A stretch of DNA of 38,168 nucleotides, from contig NZ_CALXFV010000007.1 in NCBI RefSeq assembly GCF_944387675.1, forward strand, positions 1 through 38,168, given 5' to 3'. This DNA is from an uncultured Flavonifractor sp. GTDB lineage: Bacteria > Bacillota > Clostridia > Oscillospirales > Oscillospiraceae. Of the stretch, positions 23,609 to 32,117 are shown piece by piece; position 1 is the first letter of the stretch; every line of letters begins with the position of its first letter. Below the pieces are notes generated by a model. The model was not told the DNA's origin. It saw only the letters and a program-made list of their open reading frames with translations, and ran no database searches. The translations under genes were made by a program, and so were the position numbers.

Positions 23609-24413
23609 AAAGCGGCTGGACGTGCTGCTGGTGGAGCGGGGTCTGGCTGAGAGCCGGCAAAAGGCCCAGGCTATGATTATGAGCGGCCAGGTTTACGTGG
23701 GGGAGCAGAAGGTGGACAAGGCCGGCACCCAGCTGCCGGAGGAGGCGCAGCTCCAGGTTCGGGGCCAGGGCCTGGCCTACGTGAGCCGGGGCGGGCTGAA
23801 ACTGGAGAAGGCCATGAAGTGCTTTTCCGGCCTCACTCTGCGGGGCGCGGTGTGCGGGGACATCGGCGCATCTACCGGCGGCTTTACCGACTGCATGCTG
23901 CAAAACGGGGCGGAAAAGGTGTATGCGGTGGATGTGGGCTATGGGCAGTTGGCCTGGAGCCTGCGCAGCGACCCCCGGGTGATCTGTCTGGAGCGGACCA
24001 ACGCCCGCTACCTCACCCGGGAGCAGATTCCGGACCCCCTGGATTTTGCCAGTGTGGATGTGTCCTTTATCTCCCTGGGTCTGATTCTCCCCGCCCTGCG
24101 TGGGGTGCTGAAGGAGGACGGCCGGGTGGTCTGTCTGGTGAAGCCCCAGTTTGAGGCGGGCAGGGACAAGGTGGGGAAGAAGGGCGTGGTGCGGGACCCC
24201 GCCGTTCACCTGGAGGTGCTGGAGCGGTTTTTCCGCCACGCCGCCGAGGCGGGCTTCGGGGTAAAGGATATGACCTTTTCCCCCATTCGCGGGCCGGAAG
24301 GCAACATTGAATATCTGGGATATTTGCAGGCGGGGGCGGAGACGACCTGGTGCGGCGAGCTGGCCGCCCTGGTGGAGCAGTCCCACCGGACATTGGAGGG
24401 AAGCGGACAATGA
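23595..24413 (+). CDS. tlyA: TlyA family rRNA 2'-O-methyltransferase
   Basis: 272 residues: an N-terminal S4 RNA-binding domain (RLDVLLVERGLAESRQKAQ) and an FtsJ-type methyltransferase domain. The SAM-binding DIGASTGGFTDCML and the KPQFEAGRDKVGKKGVVRDP segment are typical. TlyA methylates 16S and/or 23S rRNA in mycobacteria; only the family is sure here. Starts at GTG 23595 with GGAGGT 8 bases upstream, overlapping the dxs end by 14 bp. An in-frame start 13 codons earlier would precede that SD. Confidence 0.93.
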   Translation: MASNKKRLDVLLVERGLAESRQKAQAMIMSGQVYVGEQKVDKAGTQLPEEAQLQVRGQGLAYVSRGGLKLEKAMKCFSGLTLRGAVCGDIGASTGGFTDCMLQNGAEKVYAVDVGYGQLAWSLRSDPRVICLERTNARYLTREQIPDPLDFASVDVSFISLGLILPALRGVLKEDGRVVCLVKPQFEAGRDKVGKKGVVRDPAVHLEVLERFFRHAAEAGFGVKDMTFSPIRGPEGNIEYLGYLQAGAETTWCGELAALVEQSHRTLEGSGQ

Positions 24414-25273
24414 AGGTTGTGCTCAGTCCCAACCCCTACCGGGACCGGGGCCTGAAGGCGGCCCAGGCGGCGGAGAAGATTTTGCGGAACGTGGGAGTGG
24501 ATACGGTGATGTGCCTGCCCTTCCAGGTGGAGGGGAGCGGCCCGGAGCTGCCCAGGCATATCCGGTTTCAGAACACCCAGGAGGCGCTGAAGGGCGCCGA
24601 CATGCTGATCTGCTTCGGCGGAGACGGCACCATCCTCCACGCGGCCAAGGACGCCAACGCCTGCCATGTGCCGGTGCTGGGTGTGAACCTGGGCAGCGTG
24701 GGCTTTATGGCGGAGCTGGAGCAGAGCGAGCTGTCCGTCCTCTCCCGCCTGGCGGCGGGGAAGTACACCATTGAGGAGCGCATGATGCTGGACGTGACGG
24801 TACGCCGGGAGGGGAAGGTCATATACAGCGACCTGGCCCTCAATGACGCGGCGGTAACCAAGGGAGCGGTGGCCCGGGTGGTGGATCTGGAGGTGTACGG
24901 CGACAAGGTGCTCATCTCCAGCTTTTCCGCGGACGGGGTGCTGATCAGCACCCCCACCGGCTCCACGGCCTACTCCATGTCCGCCGGCGGTCCCATTGTG
25001 GAGCCCACGGCGGAAACCATTATTGTGACTCCCATCTGCCCCCACGCCCTGTCCGCCCGCTCCTTTGTGCTGGGCCGGGGCAGGACGGTGTCTATCAAGC
25101 TGGGCCGGATGGTGCGCAAAACCACCTACCTGTCGGTGGACGGCGGCAAAGCCTTCCGCCTGAACGGCGGCGACGTGGTGGAGGCCAGGGAGTCCAAATC
25201 CAAGACACAGCTGGTGCGGGTAACCGGCCGCACCTTTTATGAGATTCTCAATCATAAATTGGGTGGTGTTTAA
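24410..25273 (+). CDS. nadK: NAD kinase
   Basis: 287 residues. The GGDGT motif (residues 70-74, FGGDGTILHAAKD), NLGSVGFMAEL and STPTGSTAYSMSAGGPI identify NadK, which phosphorylates NAD to NADP. The ATG at 24410 overlaps the tlyA stop (ATGA) and is preceded by GGAGGG at 9 bases. A longer open frame upstream is a shadow of tlyA. Confidence 0.96.
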   Translation: MKVVLSPNPYRDRGLKAAQAAEKILRNVGVDTVMCLPFQVEGSGPELPRHIRFQNTQEALKGADMLICFGGDGTILHAAKDANACHVPVLGVNLGSVGFMAELEQSELSVLSRLAAGKYTIEERMMLDVTVRREGKVIYSDLALNDAAVTKGAVARVVDLEVYGDKVLISSFSADGVLISTPTGSTAYSMSAGGPIVEPTAETIIVTPICPHALSARSFVLGRGRTVSIKLGRMVRKTTYLSVDGGKAFRLNGGDVVEARESKSKTQLVRVTGRTFYEILNHKLGGV

Positions 25274-25277
25274 AGGC

Positions 25278-25730
25278 ATGAAAGCCAAGCGGCAGCAGGA
25301 GATTCTCCGGATCATTGAAGAGCAGGACATCGACACACAGGATCAGCTCCTGACGGAGCTGAAGGCCAGGGGAGTACAGTCCACCCAGGCCACCATTTCC
25401 CGGGACATCAAGGAGCTGCACCTCATCAAGGAGCTGACCAGCTACGGGACCTACCGCTACGCGGTTTCGGAGCGGAAGGCCTCCCTCAATTTTGCCGGAC
25501 GGCTGCGCACCATTTTCAAGGAGGGCGTCACCTCCTTTGACGTGGCCCAGAACATTGTGGTTTTGAAAACCATGCCCGGCCTGGCCTCGGCCGCCTGTGC
25601 CGCCATTGACGGCATGGACATTACCAACCTGGTGGGCAGTCTGGCGGGGGACGACACCGCTCTTTTGATCATGCGCACCAATGAGGACGCTGCGGAGTTC
25701 TGCAACGAGATCCACTCCATGCTGAAATAG
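25278..25730 (+). CDS. argR: Arginine repressor ArgR/AhrC
   Basis: 150 residues. N-terminal winged helix with KAKRQQEILRIIEEQDI and the recognition segment STQATISRDIKELHLIK; C-terminal oligomerisation and arginine-binding domain with the GDDTALLIM stretch. It regulates arginine synthesis and catabolism. No arginine gene is nearby; the place between nadK and recN is conserved across Firmicutes. The start at 25278 lies 4 bases after the nadK stop. Confidence 0.96.
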   Translation: MKAKRQQEILRIIEEQDIDTQDQLLTELKARGVQSTQATISRDIKELHLIKELTSYGTYRYAVSERKASLNFAGRLRTIFKEGVTSFDVAQNIVVLKTMPGLASAACAAIDGMDITNLVGSLAGDDTALLIMRTNEDAAEFCNEIHSMLK

Positions 25731-25762
25731 CCGCGTCAACCAACCATGGGACAGGTGGTCAT

Positions 25763-27460
25763 ATGCTTTCCTTACTGCACATTGAGAATATCGCGGTGAT
25801 CCAGTCGGCGGATATTCAGTTTGACGGCGGCTTCAACGCCCTCACCGGCGAGACGGGTGCGGGCAAGTCCATCGTGGTGGACGCCATCGGCGCCATCATC
25901 GGGGAGCGGACCAGCCGGGACCTGATTCGCACCGGCGCCAAATCCGCCCTGGTCAATGCGGTATTTACCAATCTGCCCCGGCTGCCCTGGTTCCAGGAGA
26001 ACGGCTGTGGACCGGACGAGGAGGGGAACCTGCTGCTCCAGCGGGAGATCCAGCCCGACGGAAAGAACATCTGCCGGCTCAACGGCCGGCTGATCACCGT
26101 CTCCCAGCTGCGGCAGCTGGGCCGGCAGCTGCTGAATATCCACGGCCAGCATGACGGCCAGCAGCTGCTGGACGAGCGCTGCCACCTGGAGTATCTGGAC
26201 GGCTTCGGCGCCACAGAGGAGCAGCGCTCGGCCTTTCAGGCCGCCTACGGGGAGCTGTCCGGCCTGACCCGGCAGCTTGCCGCCCTGCAGATGGACGAGG
26301 CGGAGAAGGCCCGGCGGATGGACAACCTGCACTATCAGATCGGGGAGCTGGAGCGGGCGGAGCTCCGGCCCGGCGAGGAGGAGGAGCTGACCGGTCGCCG
26401 GGACCTGCTGCGCAATGCGGGCAGGCTGATGGAGTCGGTGGAGGGCGCCCACCTTGCCCTGTCCGGCGACGAGGAGCGGGACGGCGCCGCCGCTCTGGCG
26501 GCGGAGGCGGAGGACGCCCTCCGGGCCGCCGCCCGCATCAGCCCCCAGGCGGCGGAGCTGTTGGACAAACTCACCGAGCTGCGCTGCGCCGCCGACGACT
26601 TGGCCGAGCAGGTGCGGGACCTGCGGGACGGCTTTGAGTTTGAACCGGGGGAGCTGGACGAGATTGAAAGCCGGCTGGATGTGCTCCACCGGCTGAAAAA
26701 GAAGTACGGCGGTTCGGTGGAGGAGATGCTGGACTACCTGGAGCGCTGCCGGAAAGAGCTGGACGACATCCAGTTTTCCGATCACCGGGCGGCGCTGCTG
26801 GAAAAGGAGCGGGACGCCGCCCTGGCGCAGGCCCGGCAGGCGGGGGAGAAGCTGAGCCTGGTCCGCAGGGAGCGGGCCGCCGCTCTGGAGGAGCGCATCC
26901 AGCGGGAGCTGGCCCAGCTGGACATGCCCAAGGTCCGCTTTCAGGTCCAGTTCCAGGGCAAGCCCGGCCCATACGGCATGGACGAGACGGGGATGGACGA
27001 GGTACAGTTCCTCATGTCCGCCAATGTGGGGGAGGAGCTGAAGCCCATCCAGAAAATCGCTTCCGGCGGTGAACTGGCCCGGATCATGCTGGCCCTGAAA
27101 AATGTACTGGCGGAAAACGACCAGGTGGGTACCCTGGTATTTGACGAGGTGGACACCGGTGTATCCGGCCGGGCGGCGCAGAAGGTGGCGGAAAAGCTGG
27201 CCGGCGTGGCCCGGAGCAAACAGGTGCTGTGCGTCACCCATCTGCCCCAGCTGGCGGCCATGGCCGATGTTCACTTCTCGGTGGAGAAGGGGGAGCGGGA
27301 TGGCCGGACCTACACCCGAGTGGAGCGGCTGGCCCGGCCCCGCCGGGAGGAGGAGCTGGCCCGGCTCACCTCAGGCCAGCACGTGACGGAGGCCACCCTC
27401 CATGCCGCCGGTGAGCTGCTGGACGGGGCGTTAGCCTACAAGAAGCTCCACAAAAACTAG
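25763..27460 (+). CDS. recN: DNA repair protein RecN
   Basis: 565 residues, an SMC-like ATPase acting in double-strand break repair. Walker A GETGAGKS at residues 29-36; conserved NIHGQHDGQQLLD; central coiled coils; ABC signature region KIASGGELARIMLALK; Walker B LVFDEVDTGVSGRAA; and a His-loop VTHLPQLAAMAD. Full length and intact. AGGTGG precedes the ATG. Last gene of the nusB-recN cluster; there is no room for a terminator before the tyrS promoter 26 bases on. Confidence 0.97.
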   Translation: MLSLLHIENIAVIQSADIQFDGGFNALTGETGAGKSIVVDAIGAIIGERTSRDLIRTGAKSALVNAVFTNLPRLPWFQENGCGPDEEGNLLLQREIQPDGKNICRLNGRLITVSQLRQLGRQLLNIHGQHDGQQLLDERCHLEYLDGFGATEEQRSAFQAAYGELSGLTRQLAALQMDEAEKARRMDNLHYQIGELERAELRPGEEEELTGRRDLLRNAGRLMESVEGAHLALSGDEERDGAAALAAEAEDALRAAARISPQAAELLDKLTELRCAADDLAEQVRDLRDGFEFEPGELDEIESRLDVLHRLKKKYGGSVEEMLDYLERCRKELDDIQFSDHRAALLEKERDAALAQARQAGEKLSLVRRERAAALEERIQRELAQLDMPKVRFQVQFQGKPGPYGMDETGMDEVQFLMSANVGEELKPIQKIASGGELARIMLALKNVLAENDQVGTLVFDEVDTGVSGRAAQKVAEKLAGVARSKQVLCVTHLPQLAAMADVHFSVEKGERDGRTYTRVERLARPRREEELARLTSGQHVTEATLHAAGELLDGALAYKKLHKN

Positions 27461-27485
27461 GTTTTGTTGAGTAGAATCTTTCCGC

Positions 27486-27514
27486 TTGACAAACCGGAGA
27501 GAAGCGCTTATAAT
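27486..27514 (+). promoter_or_regulatory. Consensus promoter of tyrS T-box transcript
   Basis: TTGACA (27486-27491), exactly 17 bases, TATAAT (27509-27514): both hexamers match the sigma-A consensus fully. Transcription should start near 27521. Confidence 0.92.
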
Positions 27515-27520
27515 CCACAT

Positions 27521-27792
27521 CAATATGGAACTGCGATGACAGGGAGAAGTACCGCTCAGCGTCCCGCCCAGAGAACCCCCGGCCTGGTGAGAGGGGGAGG
27601 GGACAGGTCGGGAAATACACCCTGGAGCAGCCGCCTGAACGGGGAGGACCTCAGTAGGGCTGCGTCGGGTGCGCCCGTTACCGCGCCGCCGTGTGTTGGC
27701 ACGGCCTGAGGCCGCCTTTGTGAGAAGGCGGCGAACCAGAGGTGGTACCGCGTGTTTTTACGCCCTCTGTCCCAAGGGACAGGGGGCGTTTT
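27521..27792 (+). promoter_or_regulatory. T-box riboswitch (tRNA-Tyr sensing) with terminator
   Basis: A leader of about 270 bases. Stem I shows the AGTA S-turn element (near 27547), the CCAGAGAAC and GGTGAGAG distal-loop elements, and a specifier loop GGAAATACACC in which TAC (27616-27618) is a tyrosine codon. The T-box AGGTGGTACCGCG is at 27740-27752; its TGGT pairs with the ACCA end expected of tRNA-Tyr. It is followed by a 13-bp terminator (27761-27773 with 27776-27788, one G-U pair) and T4. Uncharged tRNA-Tyr should stabilise the antiterminator and switch tyrS on. Confidence 0.93.
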
Positions 27793-27836
27793 GATTTTAT
27801 CCGTACCCCGTAGAGAAAATGCAAAGGAGAAGAGAC

Positions 27837-29063
27837 ATGACTTGCTATGAAGAGCTGAAGGCCCGGGGCCTCATTGCCCAGGTGACCAATGAGGAAGAGA
27901 TTTCCAAAATGGTGAACGAGGGGAAGGCGGTGTTCTACATCGGCTTTGATCCCACCGCCGACTCCCTGCATGTGGGCCATTTCATGGCCCTGTGTCTGAT
28001 GAAGCGCCTCCAGATGGCGGGCAACCGGCCCATCGCCGTCATCGGCGGCGGCACCGGCATGGTGGGCGATCCCTCCGGCCGTACCGACATGCGGCAGATG
28101 CTTACCCCCGAAATGATCCAGCACAACTGCGACTGCTTCAAAAAGCAGATGGAGCGGTTCATCGAGTTTGGCGAGGGCAAGGCCCAGATGGTGAACAATG
28201 CCGACTGGCTGATGAAGCTCAACTACGTGGAGCTGCTGCGGGAGGTGGGGGCCTGCTTCAGTGTGAACAACATGCTGCGGGCCGAGTGCTACAAGCAGCG
28301 GATGGAGAAGGGCCTCTCCTTCCTGGAGTTCAACTATATGATCATGCAGTCCTACGATTTCTACTATCTGTTCCAGCACTACGGCTGCAATATGCAGTTT
28401 GGCGGGGACGACCAGTGGTCCAACATGCTGGGCGGCACCGAGCTGATCCGCCGGAAGCTGGGCAAGGACGCCCACGCCATGACCATCACCCTTCTGCTCA
28501 ACTCCGAGGGAAAGAAGATGGGCAAGACCCAGTCCGGCGCCGTGTGGCTGGACCCCAACAAGACCAGCCCCTACGACTTCTATCAGTACTGGCGGAACAT
28601 CGGCGACGCCGACGTGCTCAAGTGTATCCGGATGCTCACCTTCCTGCCGCTGGAGCAGATCGACGAGATGGACAAGTGGGAGGGCGCCCAGCTCAACACC
28701 GCCAAGGAGATCCTGGCCTTCGAGCTGACCCAGCTGGTCCACGGCACCCAGGAGGCCCAGAAGGCCCAGGACGCCGCCAAGGCGCTGTTCTCCACCGGCG
28801 GGGACAGGAGCAGCATGCCCTCCACCACCCTGGCGGCCGCCGATCTCACGGATGGGTCCATCGGCATTCTGGAGCTGATGCTCAAGTGCGGCCTGGTCCC
28901 CTCCAAGAAGGAGGCCCGCCGGCTCATCGAGCAGGGAGGCGTGGAGCTGAACGGCGTCAAGGTGGGCGATGTGAATGCGGAGGTGACGGCGGAGCAGCTG
29001 TCCGGAGACGGCGTCACCATCAAAAAGGGCAAGAAGGTATTTCACCGGGCCGCGCTGGGCTAA
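27837..29063 (+). CDS. tyrS: Tyrosyl-tRNA synthetase
   Basis: 408 residues, class I synthetase. The HIGH box is HVGH (residues 45-48, in SLHVGHFMAL); the KMSKS box is KMGKT in GKKMGKTQSGAVWLD, a normal TyrRS variant. FGGDDQWSNML and the C-terminal S4-like RNA-binding domain (KKEARRLIEQGGVELNG) complete it. The ATG at 27837 is preceded by AAAGGAGA; a start six codons upstream overlaps that SD. Controlled by the tyrosine T-box, which confirms the amino acid specificity. Confidence 0.98.
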   Translation: MTCYEELKARGLIAQVTNEEEISKMVNEGKAVFYIGFDPTADSLHVGHFMALCLMKRLQMAGNRPIAVIGGGTGMVGDPSGRTDMRQMLTPEMIQHNCDCFKKQMERFIEFGEGKAQMVNNADWLMKLNYVELLREVGACFSVNNMLRAECYKQRMEKGLSFLEFNYMIMQSYDFYYLFQHYGCNMQFGGDDQWSNMLGGTELIRRKLGKDAHAMTITLLLNSEGKKMGKTQSGAVWLDPNKTSPYDFYQYWRNIGDADVLKCIRMLTFLPLEQIDEMDKWEGAQLNTAKEILAFELTQLVHGTQEAQKAQDAAKALFSTGGDRSSMPSTTLAAADLTDGSIGILELMLKCGLVPSKKEARRLIEQGGVELNGVKVGDVNAEVTAEQLSGDGVTIKKGKKVFHRAALG

Positions 29064-29075
29064 AGAGGGGAAGCG

Positions 29076-29109
29076 GGGAGCGCCGCCGCTGCGTGCGGCG
29101 CTCTCTTTT
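29076..29109 (+). terminator. Terminator after tyrS
   Basis: An 8-bp perfect GC stem (29079-29086 with 29095-29102), extended by weaker pairs on either side, followed by a T-rich tail (TCTTTTC). Confidence 0.7.
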
Positions 29110-29123
29110 CCTGTTTTCAGCGG

Positions 29124-29152
29124 TTGCGGGCGGTGCGCCGCCATGGTACAAT
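29124..29152 (+). promoter_or_regulatory. Promoter of AI-2E family transporter gene
   Basis: TTGCGG (29124-29129), 17 bases, TACAAT (29147-29152), 35 bases upstream of the GTG start and right after the tyrS terminator. Confidence 0.6.
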
Positions 29153-29186
29153 AGCAGCAACAGTGGCTGTAAAGGAGGAGGCTGCC

Positions 29187-30368
29187 GTGTCGGATAGAGG
29201 TGACCGGGACAAAAAGAAGTGGTACATCCTGGAGGGGCATTTTATCTCTCTGCTGGTGGTTTTGCTGATTTCCATTTCCTTTTATGTGGGCTTGACCCAC
29301 TTTGACGTACTTGCGGTGCGTATCCGGATGTTTACAAATGTGCTCTCCCCCTTCATTGCCGGTTTCGCCATCGCCTATCTGCTCAATACCCCCATGTGCT
29401 TTTTTGAGCGGGGGCTGTACCGGAAGCTCAGATACCGGCGGGTGCTGTCCATCACCACCGTCTATCTGCTGGCGCTGGCGGTGCTGGTCATTCTGCTCAA
29501 CCTGATTATTCCCCAGGTGGTGCAGAGCGTCAAGGATCTGGCGGGGAACATGCAGACCTATATGAAAAGCATGGATCAGCTGGTCCAGGATCTCACCCAG
29601 CAGTTTGACCTGGACGCCGAGTCCATCAACGACATGTTCGGCAATTTCAGCAGCACCATGAGCGATTGGAGCAAAAAAGTCACCGAGGCCCTGCCCCAGA
29701 TTGTGGATGTGGGGTTTGCGGTGGGCAGCGGCGTCATCGCCGGCATCACGGCGGTGATCTCCTCGGTGTACATGCTGGCGGGGAAGGACCGGATGATTCC
29801 CCAGCTGAAGAAGATTCTGTACGCCACCCTGCCCAAGGGCCGGGCGGACTGGCTGCTGGACGTGTGCGGACAGGCCAACCGGATTTTTGTGGGCTTCATC
29901 AACGGCAAGCTCATCGACTCGGCCATCATTGGGGTGCTGTGCTTCATTCTGTGCCTGATTTTCCGCATCCCCTATCCCATGCTGGTCAGCGTAGTGGTGG
30001 GCGTGACCAACATCATCCCTTTCTTTGGACCCATCATCGGCGCCATCCCCTGTGTGATGATTCTGGTGATTGTGGACCCCTGGGCGGCGCTGCGGTTCTT
30101 CTTCCTGGTTATCGGATTGCAGCAGTTCGACGGAAACATCCTGGGTCCCAAGATCCTGGGTGACAGCACCGGCCTGTCCGCCATCTGGGTGCTGATTGCC
30201 ATCGTCACCTGCGGCGGCCTGTTCGGCTTCCCCGGCATGGTGCTGGGCGTCCCCACCTTCGCGGTACTCTACTCCCTGGTGCGGGAGTGGGTCAACAAGC
30301 GCCTGCGCAAGAAGGGGATTGACGGAAACGGCCAGCCCGTAGACCACGGGTCATCAGAGTTGAATTGA
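29187..30368 (+). CDS. AI-2E family (TqsA/PerM-like) transporter
   Basis: 393 residues with about eight hydrophobic segments and, between helices 3 and 4, a soluble acidic region with QTYMKSMDQLVQDLTQQFD. The conserved late segments VVGVTNIIPFFGPIIGAIP and QQFDGNILGPKILGDSTGL place it in the AI-2E/UPF0118 family, whose members export autoinducer-2 or act as Na+/H+ antiporters or permeases of unknown cargo. No luxS is in view, so the substrate is open. Start at GTG 29187, 7 bases after AAAGGAGGAG; an in-frame start at 29124 would fall on the promoter -35. Confidence 0.88.
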   Translation: MSDRGDRDKKKWYILEGHFISLLVVLLISISFYVGLTHFDVLAVRIRMFTNVLSPFIAGFAIAYLLNTPMCFFERGLYRKLRYRRVLSITTVYLLALAVLVILLNLIIPQVVQSVKDLAGNMQTYMKSMDQLVQDLTQQFDLDAESINDMFGNFSSTMSDWSKKVTEALPQIVDVGFAVGSGVIAGITAVISSVYMLAGKDRMIPQLKKILYATLPKGRADWLLDVCGQANRIFVGFINGKLIDSAIIGVLCFILCLIFRIPYPMLVSVVVGVTNIIPFFGPIIGAIPCVMILVIVDPWAALRFFFLVIGLQQFDGNILGPKILGDSTGLSAIWVLIAIVTCGGLFGFPGMVLGVPTFAVLYSLVREWVNKRLRKKGIDGNGQPVDHGSSELN

Positions 30369-30376
30369 GCGGGATA

Positions 30377-30422
30377 AAAGTGGGAGCGCGCCCTCTGTTC
30401 AGAGGGCGCGCTCCCACTTTTT
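30377..30422. terminator. Bidirectional terminator between transporter gene and dapB
   Basis: A perfect 22-bp stem (30377-30398 with 30401-30422) with a 2-base gap, A4 and T4 ends and further T on the plus strand. It ends both convergent transcripts. Confidence 0.93.
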
Positions 30423-30431
30423 CTATCGTTT

Positions 30432-31193
30432 TTACAGGGCGCGGAGCAGATCGGACATGGTGTAAAGCCCGGGCCGCCCCACCGTGGTGAGGAAGCGGGC
30501 GGCCCGCACCGCGCCGGAGGCAAATACGTCCCGGCTCATGGCGGTGTGGCGCAGTTCAATCACCTCGTCCCGTCCGGCGAAAATCACCTCATGGTCGCCC
30601 ACAATGCCGCCGCCCCGGACAGAGGAGATGCCGATTTCGGTTTTTCCCCTGGGCTGCCGCACCGACTGGCGGTCATAGACATAGTCCGGCTGATAGGGGA
30701 GCGCCTCCGCCGCTGCATCCGCGATCATCAGGGCCGTTCCGCTGGGGGCGTCCACCTTTTTATTGTGGTGGCGCTCCACAATTTCCACATCGTAGCTCTC
30801 ACCCAGCGCCCGGGCGGCACTGCGTACCAGCTCCAGCAGCACGTTGACCCCCAGGGACATGTTGGCGGAGCGGAAGATAGGGATCTCGCCGGCGGCCCGC
30901 TGGATGGCGGCCAGCTGGGCGGGGGAGTAGCCCGTGGTGGCCAGCACCAGGGGGATACTCCGCTTCAGGCCGAATTCCAGCAGTCCGTCCAGAGCGGCGG
31001 GGGAGGAGAAGTCCACCACCACGTCGGCCTGCCCCTGAAACTCGGCGGGGGAGGAGCAGACGGGAAACTCCCGTTCGCCGGTTCCCAGCAGGTCGAAGCC
31101 GGCGGCAATTTCCAGTTCCGGGTCGGCAGAGCAGATGGTCTCCACCACCCGCCCCATCCGGCCGTTACAGCCGGAGATGATGAGCCTGACCAT
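30432..31193 (-). CDS. dapB: 4-hydroxy-tetrahydrodipicolinate reductase
   Basis: 253 residues. N-terminal Rossmann motif ISGCNGRMGRVV binds NAD(P)H; ATTGYSPAQL and the catalytic ERHHNKKVDAPSGTA (His-His and Lys) define DapB, the second committed step of lysine and diaminopimelate synthesis. AAAGGATG precedes the ATG. Third gene of asd-dapA-dapB under the lysine riboswitch. Confidence 0.97.
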   Translation of the reverse strand: MVRLIISGCNGRMGRVVETICSADPELEIAAGFDLLGTGEREFPVCSSPAEFQGQADVVVDFSSPAALDGLLEFGLKRSIPLVLATTGYSPAQLAAIQRAAGEIPIFRSANMSLGVNVLLELVRSAARALGESYDVEIVERHHNKKVDAPSGTALMIADAAAEALPYQPDYVYDRQSVRQPRGKTEIGISSVRGGGIVGDHEVIFAGRDEVIELRHTAMSRDVFASGAVRAARFLTTVGRPGLYTMSDLLRAL

Positions 31194-31215
31194 ATTCCAA
31201 CATCCTTTCAGGGAT

Positions 31216-32112
31216 TCAGGCGCTGAGCAGACCCAGCTTCAGCATGGACTGCCGCAGAGCCTCCAGGGGTCCGTCGGTCATGTCGCACAGGGGCAGCCGC
31301 AGGGACCCCACGCCGTAGCCCGCCAGATTCATGGCGGCCTTGATGGGGATGGGATTGACCTCCAGGAAAAGGGCGTCGATGAAATCCATATACTTCAGCT
31401 GGAGCTGGGAGGCCTCCTGGAAACGGCCCTCCAGACACAGGTGGGTCATCTGGACCATCACCTCGGGGGCGATGTTGGCCGCCACAGAGATGACGCCCTT
31501 GGCGCCCAGGCTCATCATGGGTACCACCTGGTCGTCGTTGCCCGACCAGACGTAGAAATCCTCCCCGCAGATGGCTCGGGTGTGGGCCAGCAGGGAAAAG
31601 TTGCCGCTGGCCTCCTTGACACCGTTGATGCGGGGGTGCTGGGAGAGGATGCGGTAGGTCTCCGCAGTAAAGGAGACGCCGGTCCGGGATGGAACGTTAT
31701 AGAGGATCACCGGCAGGTCCGTCCGGTCGGCAATGTACTCATAGTGCTTGATAAGGCCGGTTTGGGAGGCCTTGTTGTAGTAGGGCGTTACATGGAGCAG
31801 AGCGTCTGCCCCGGAGTCCTCCGCGTGCTGGGACAGGTAGACGGCGGCGGAGGTGTCGTTGCTCCCCGCACCGGCGATGACCTTAACCCGGTGATTGACG
31901 TGCTTGATGCAGTATTCCACCACCGCGATATGCTCCCGGATGGTGAGGGTGGAGCACTCGCCGGTGGTGCCGCAGACACAGATGGCGTCGATGCCCCGGG
32001 CGATCTGCTCGTCAATGATTCGTCCGAAAAGATCGTAGTTGACGGCGCCGCTCTCGTCAAAGGGGGTGATAATAGCGGAACAGGCTCCGGTAAAAACAGG
32101 CTCACGCAACAT
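31216..32112 (-). CDS. dapA: 4-hydroxy-tetrahydrodipicolinate synthase
   Basis: 298 residues, TIM-barrel aldolase. It carries CGTTGECSTL (Thr pair), TPYYNKASQTGL (catalytic Tyr) and the Schiff-base Lys in GVKEASGN. Condenses pyruvate with aspartate semialdehyde made by the preceding asd product. The ATG at 32112 is 8 bases from AAGGAGG; that SD also encodes the last Arg-Arg of asd, so the two genes are tightly coupled. Confidence 0.98.
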   Translation of the reverse strand: MLREPVFTGACSAIITPFDESGAVNYDLFGRIIDEQIARGIDAICVCGTTGECSTLTIREHIAVVEYCIKHVNHRVKVIAGAGSNDTSAAVYLSQHAEDSGADALLHVTPYYNKASQTGLIKHYEYIADRTDLPVILYNVPSRTGVSFTAETYRILSQHPRINGVKEASGNFSLLAHTRAICGEDFYVWSGNDDQVVPMMSLGAKGVISVAANIAPEVMVQMTHLCLEGRFQEASQLQLKYMDFIDALFLEVNPIPIKAAMNLAGYGVGSLRLPLCDMTDGPLEALRQSMLKLGLLSA

Positions 32113-32117
32113 AGGGG

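Noticed and set aside
25772..27274. 500-codon minus-strand frame opposite recN
   Set aside because: Antisense of RecN codons with no domain or ribosome-binding site.
27678..30347. 889-codon open frame on the minus strand opposite tyrS and the AI-2E transporter
   Set aside because: It spans two real genes and a terminator, has a His/Gln/Gly/Leu-rich shadow composition and no recognisable domain.
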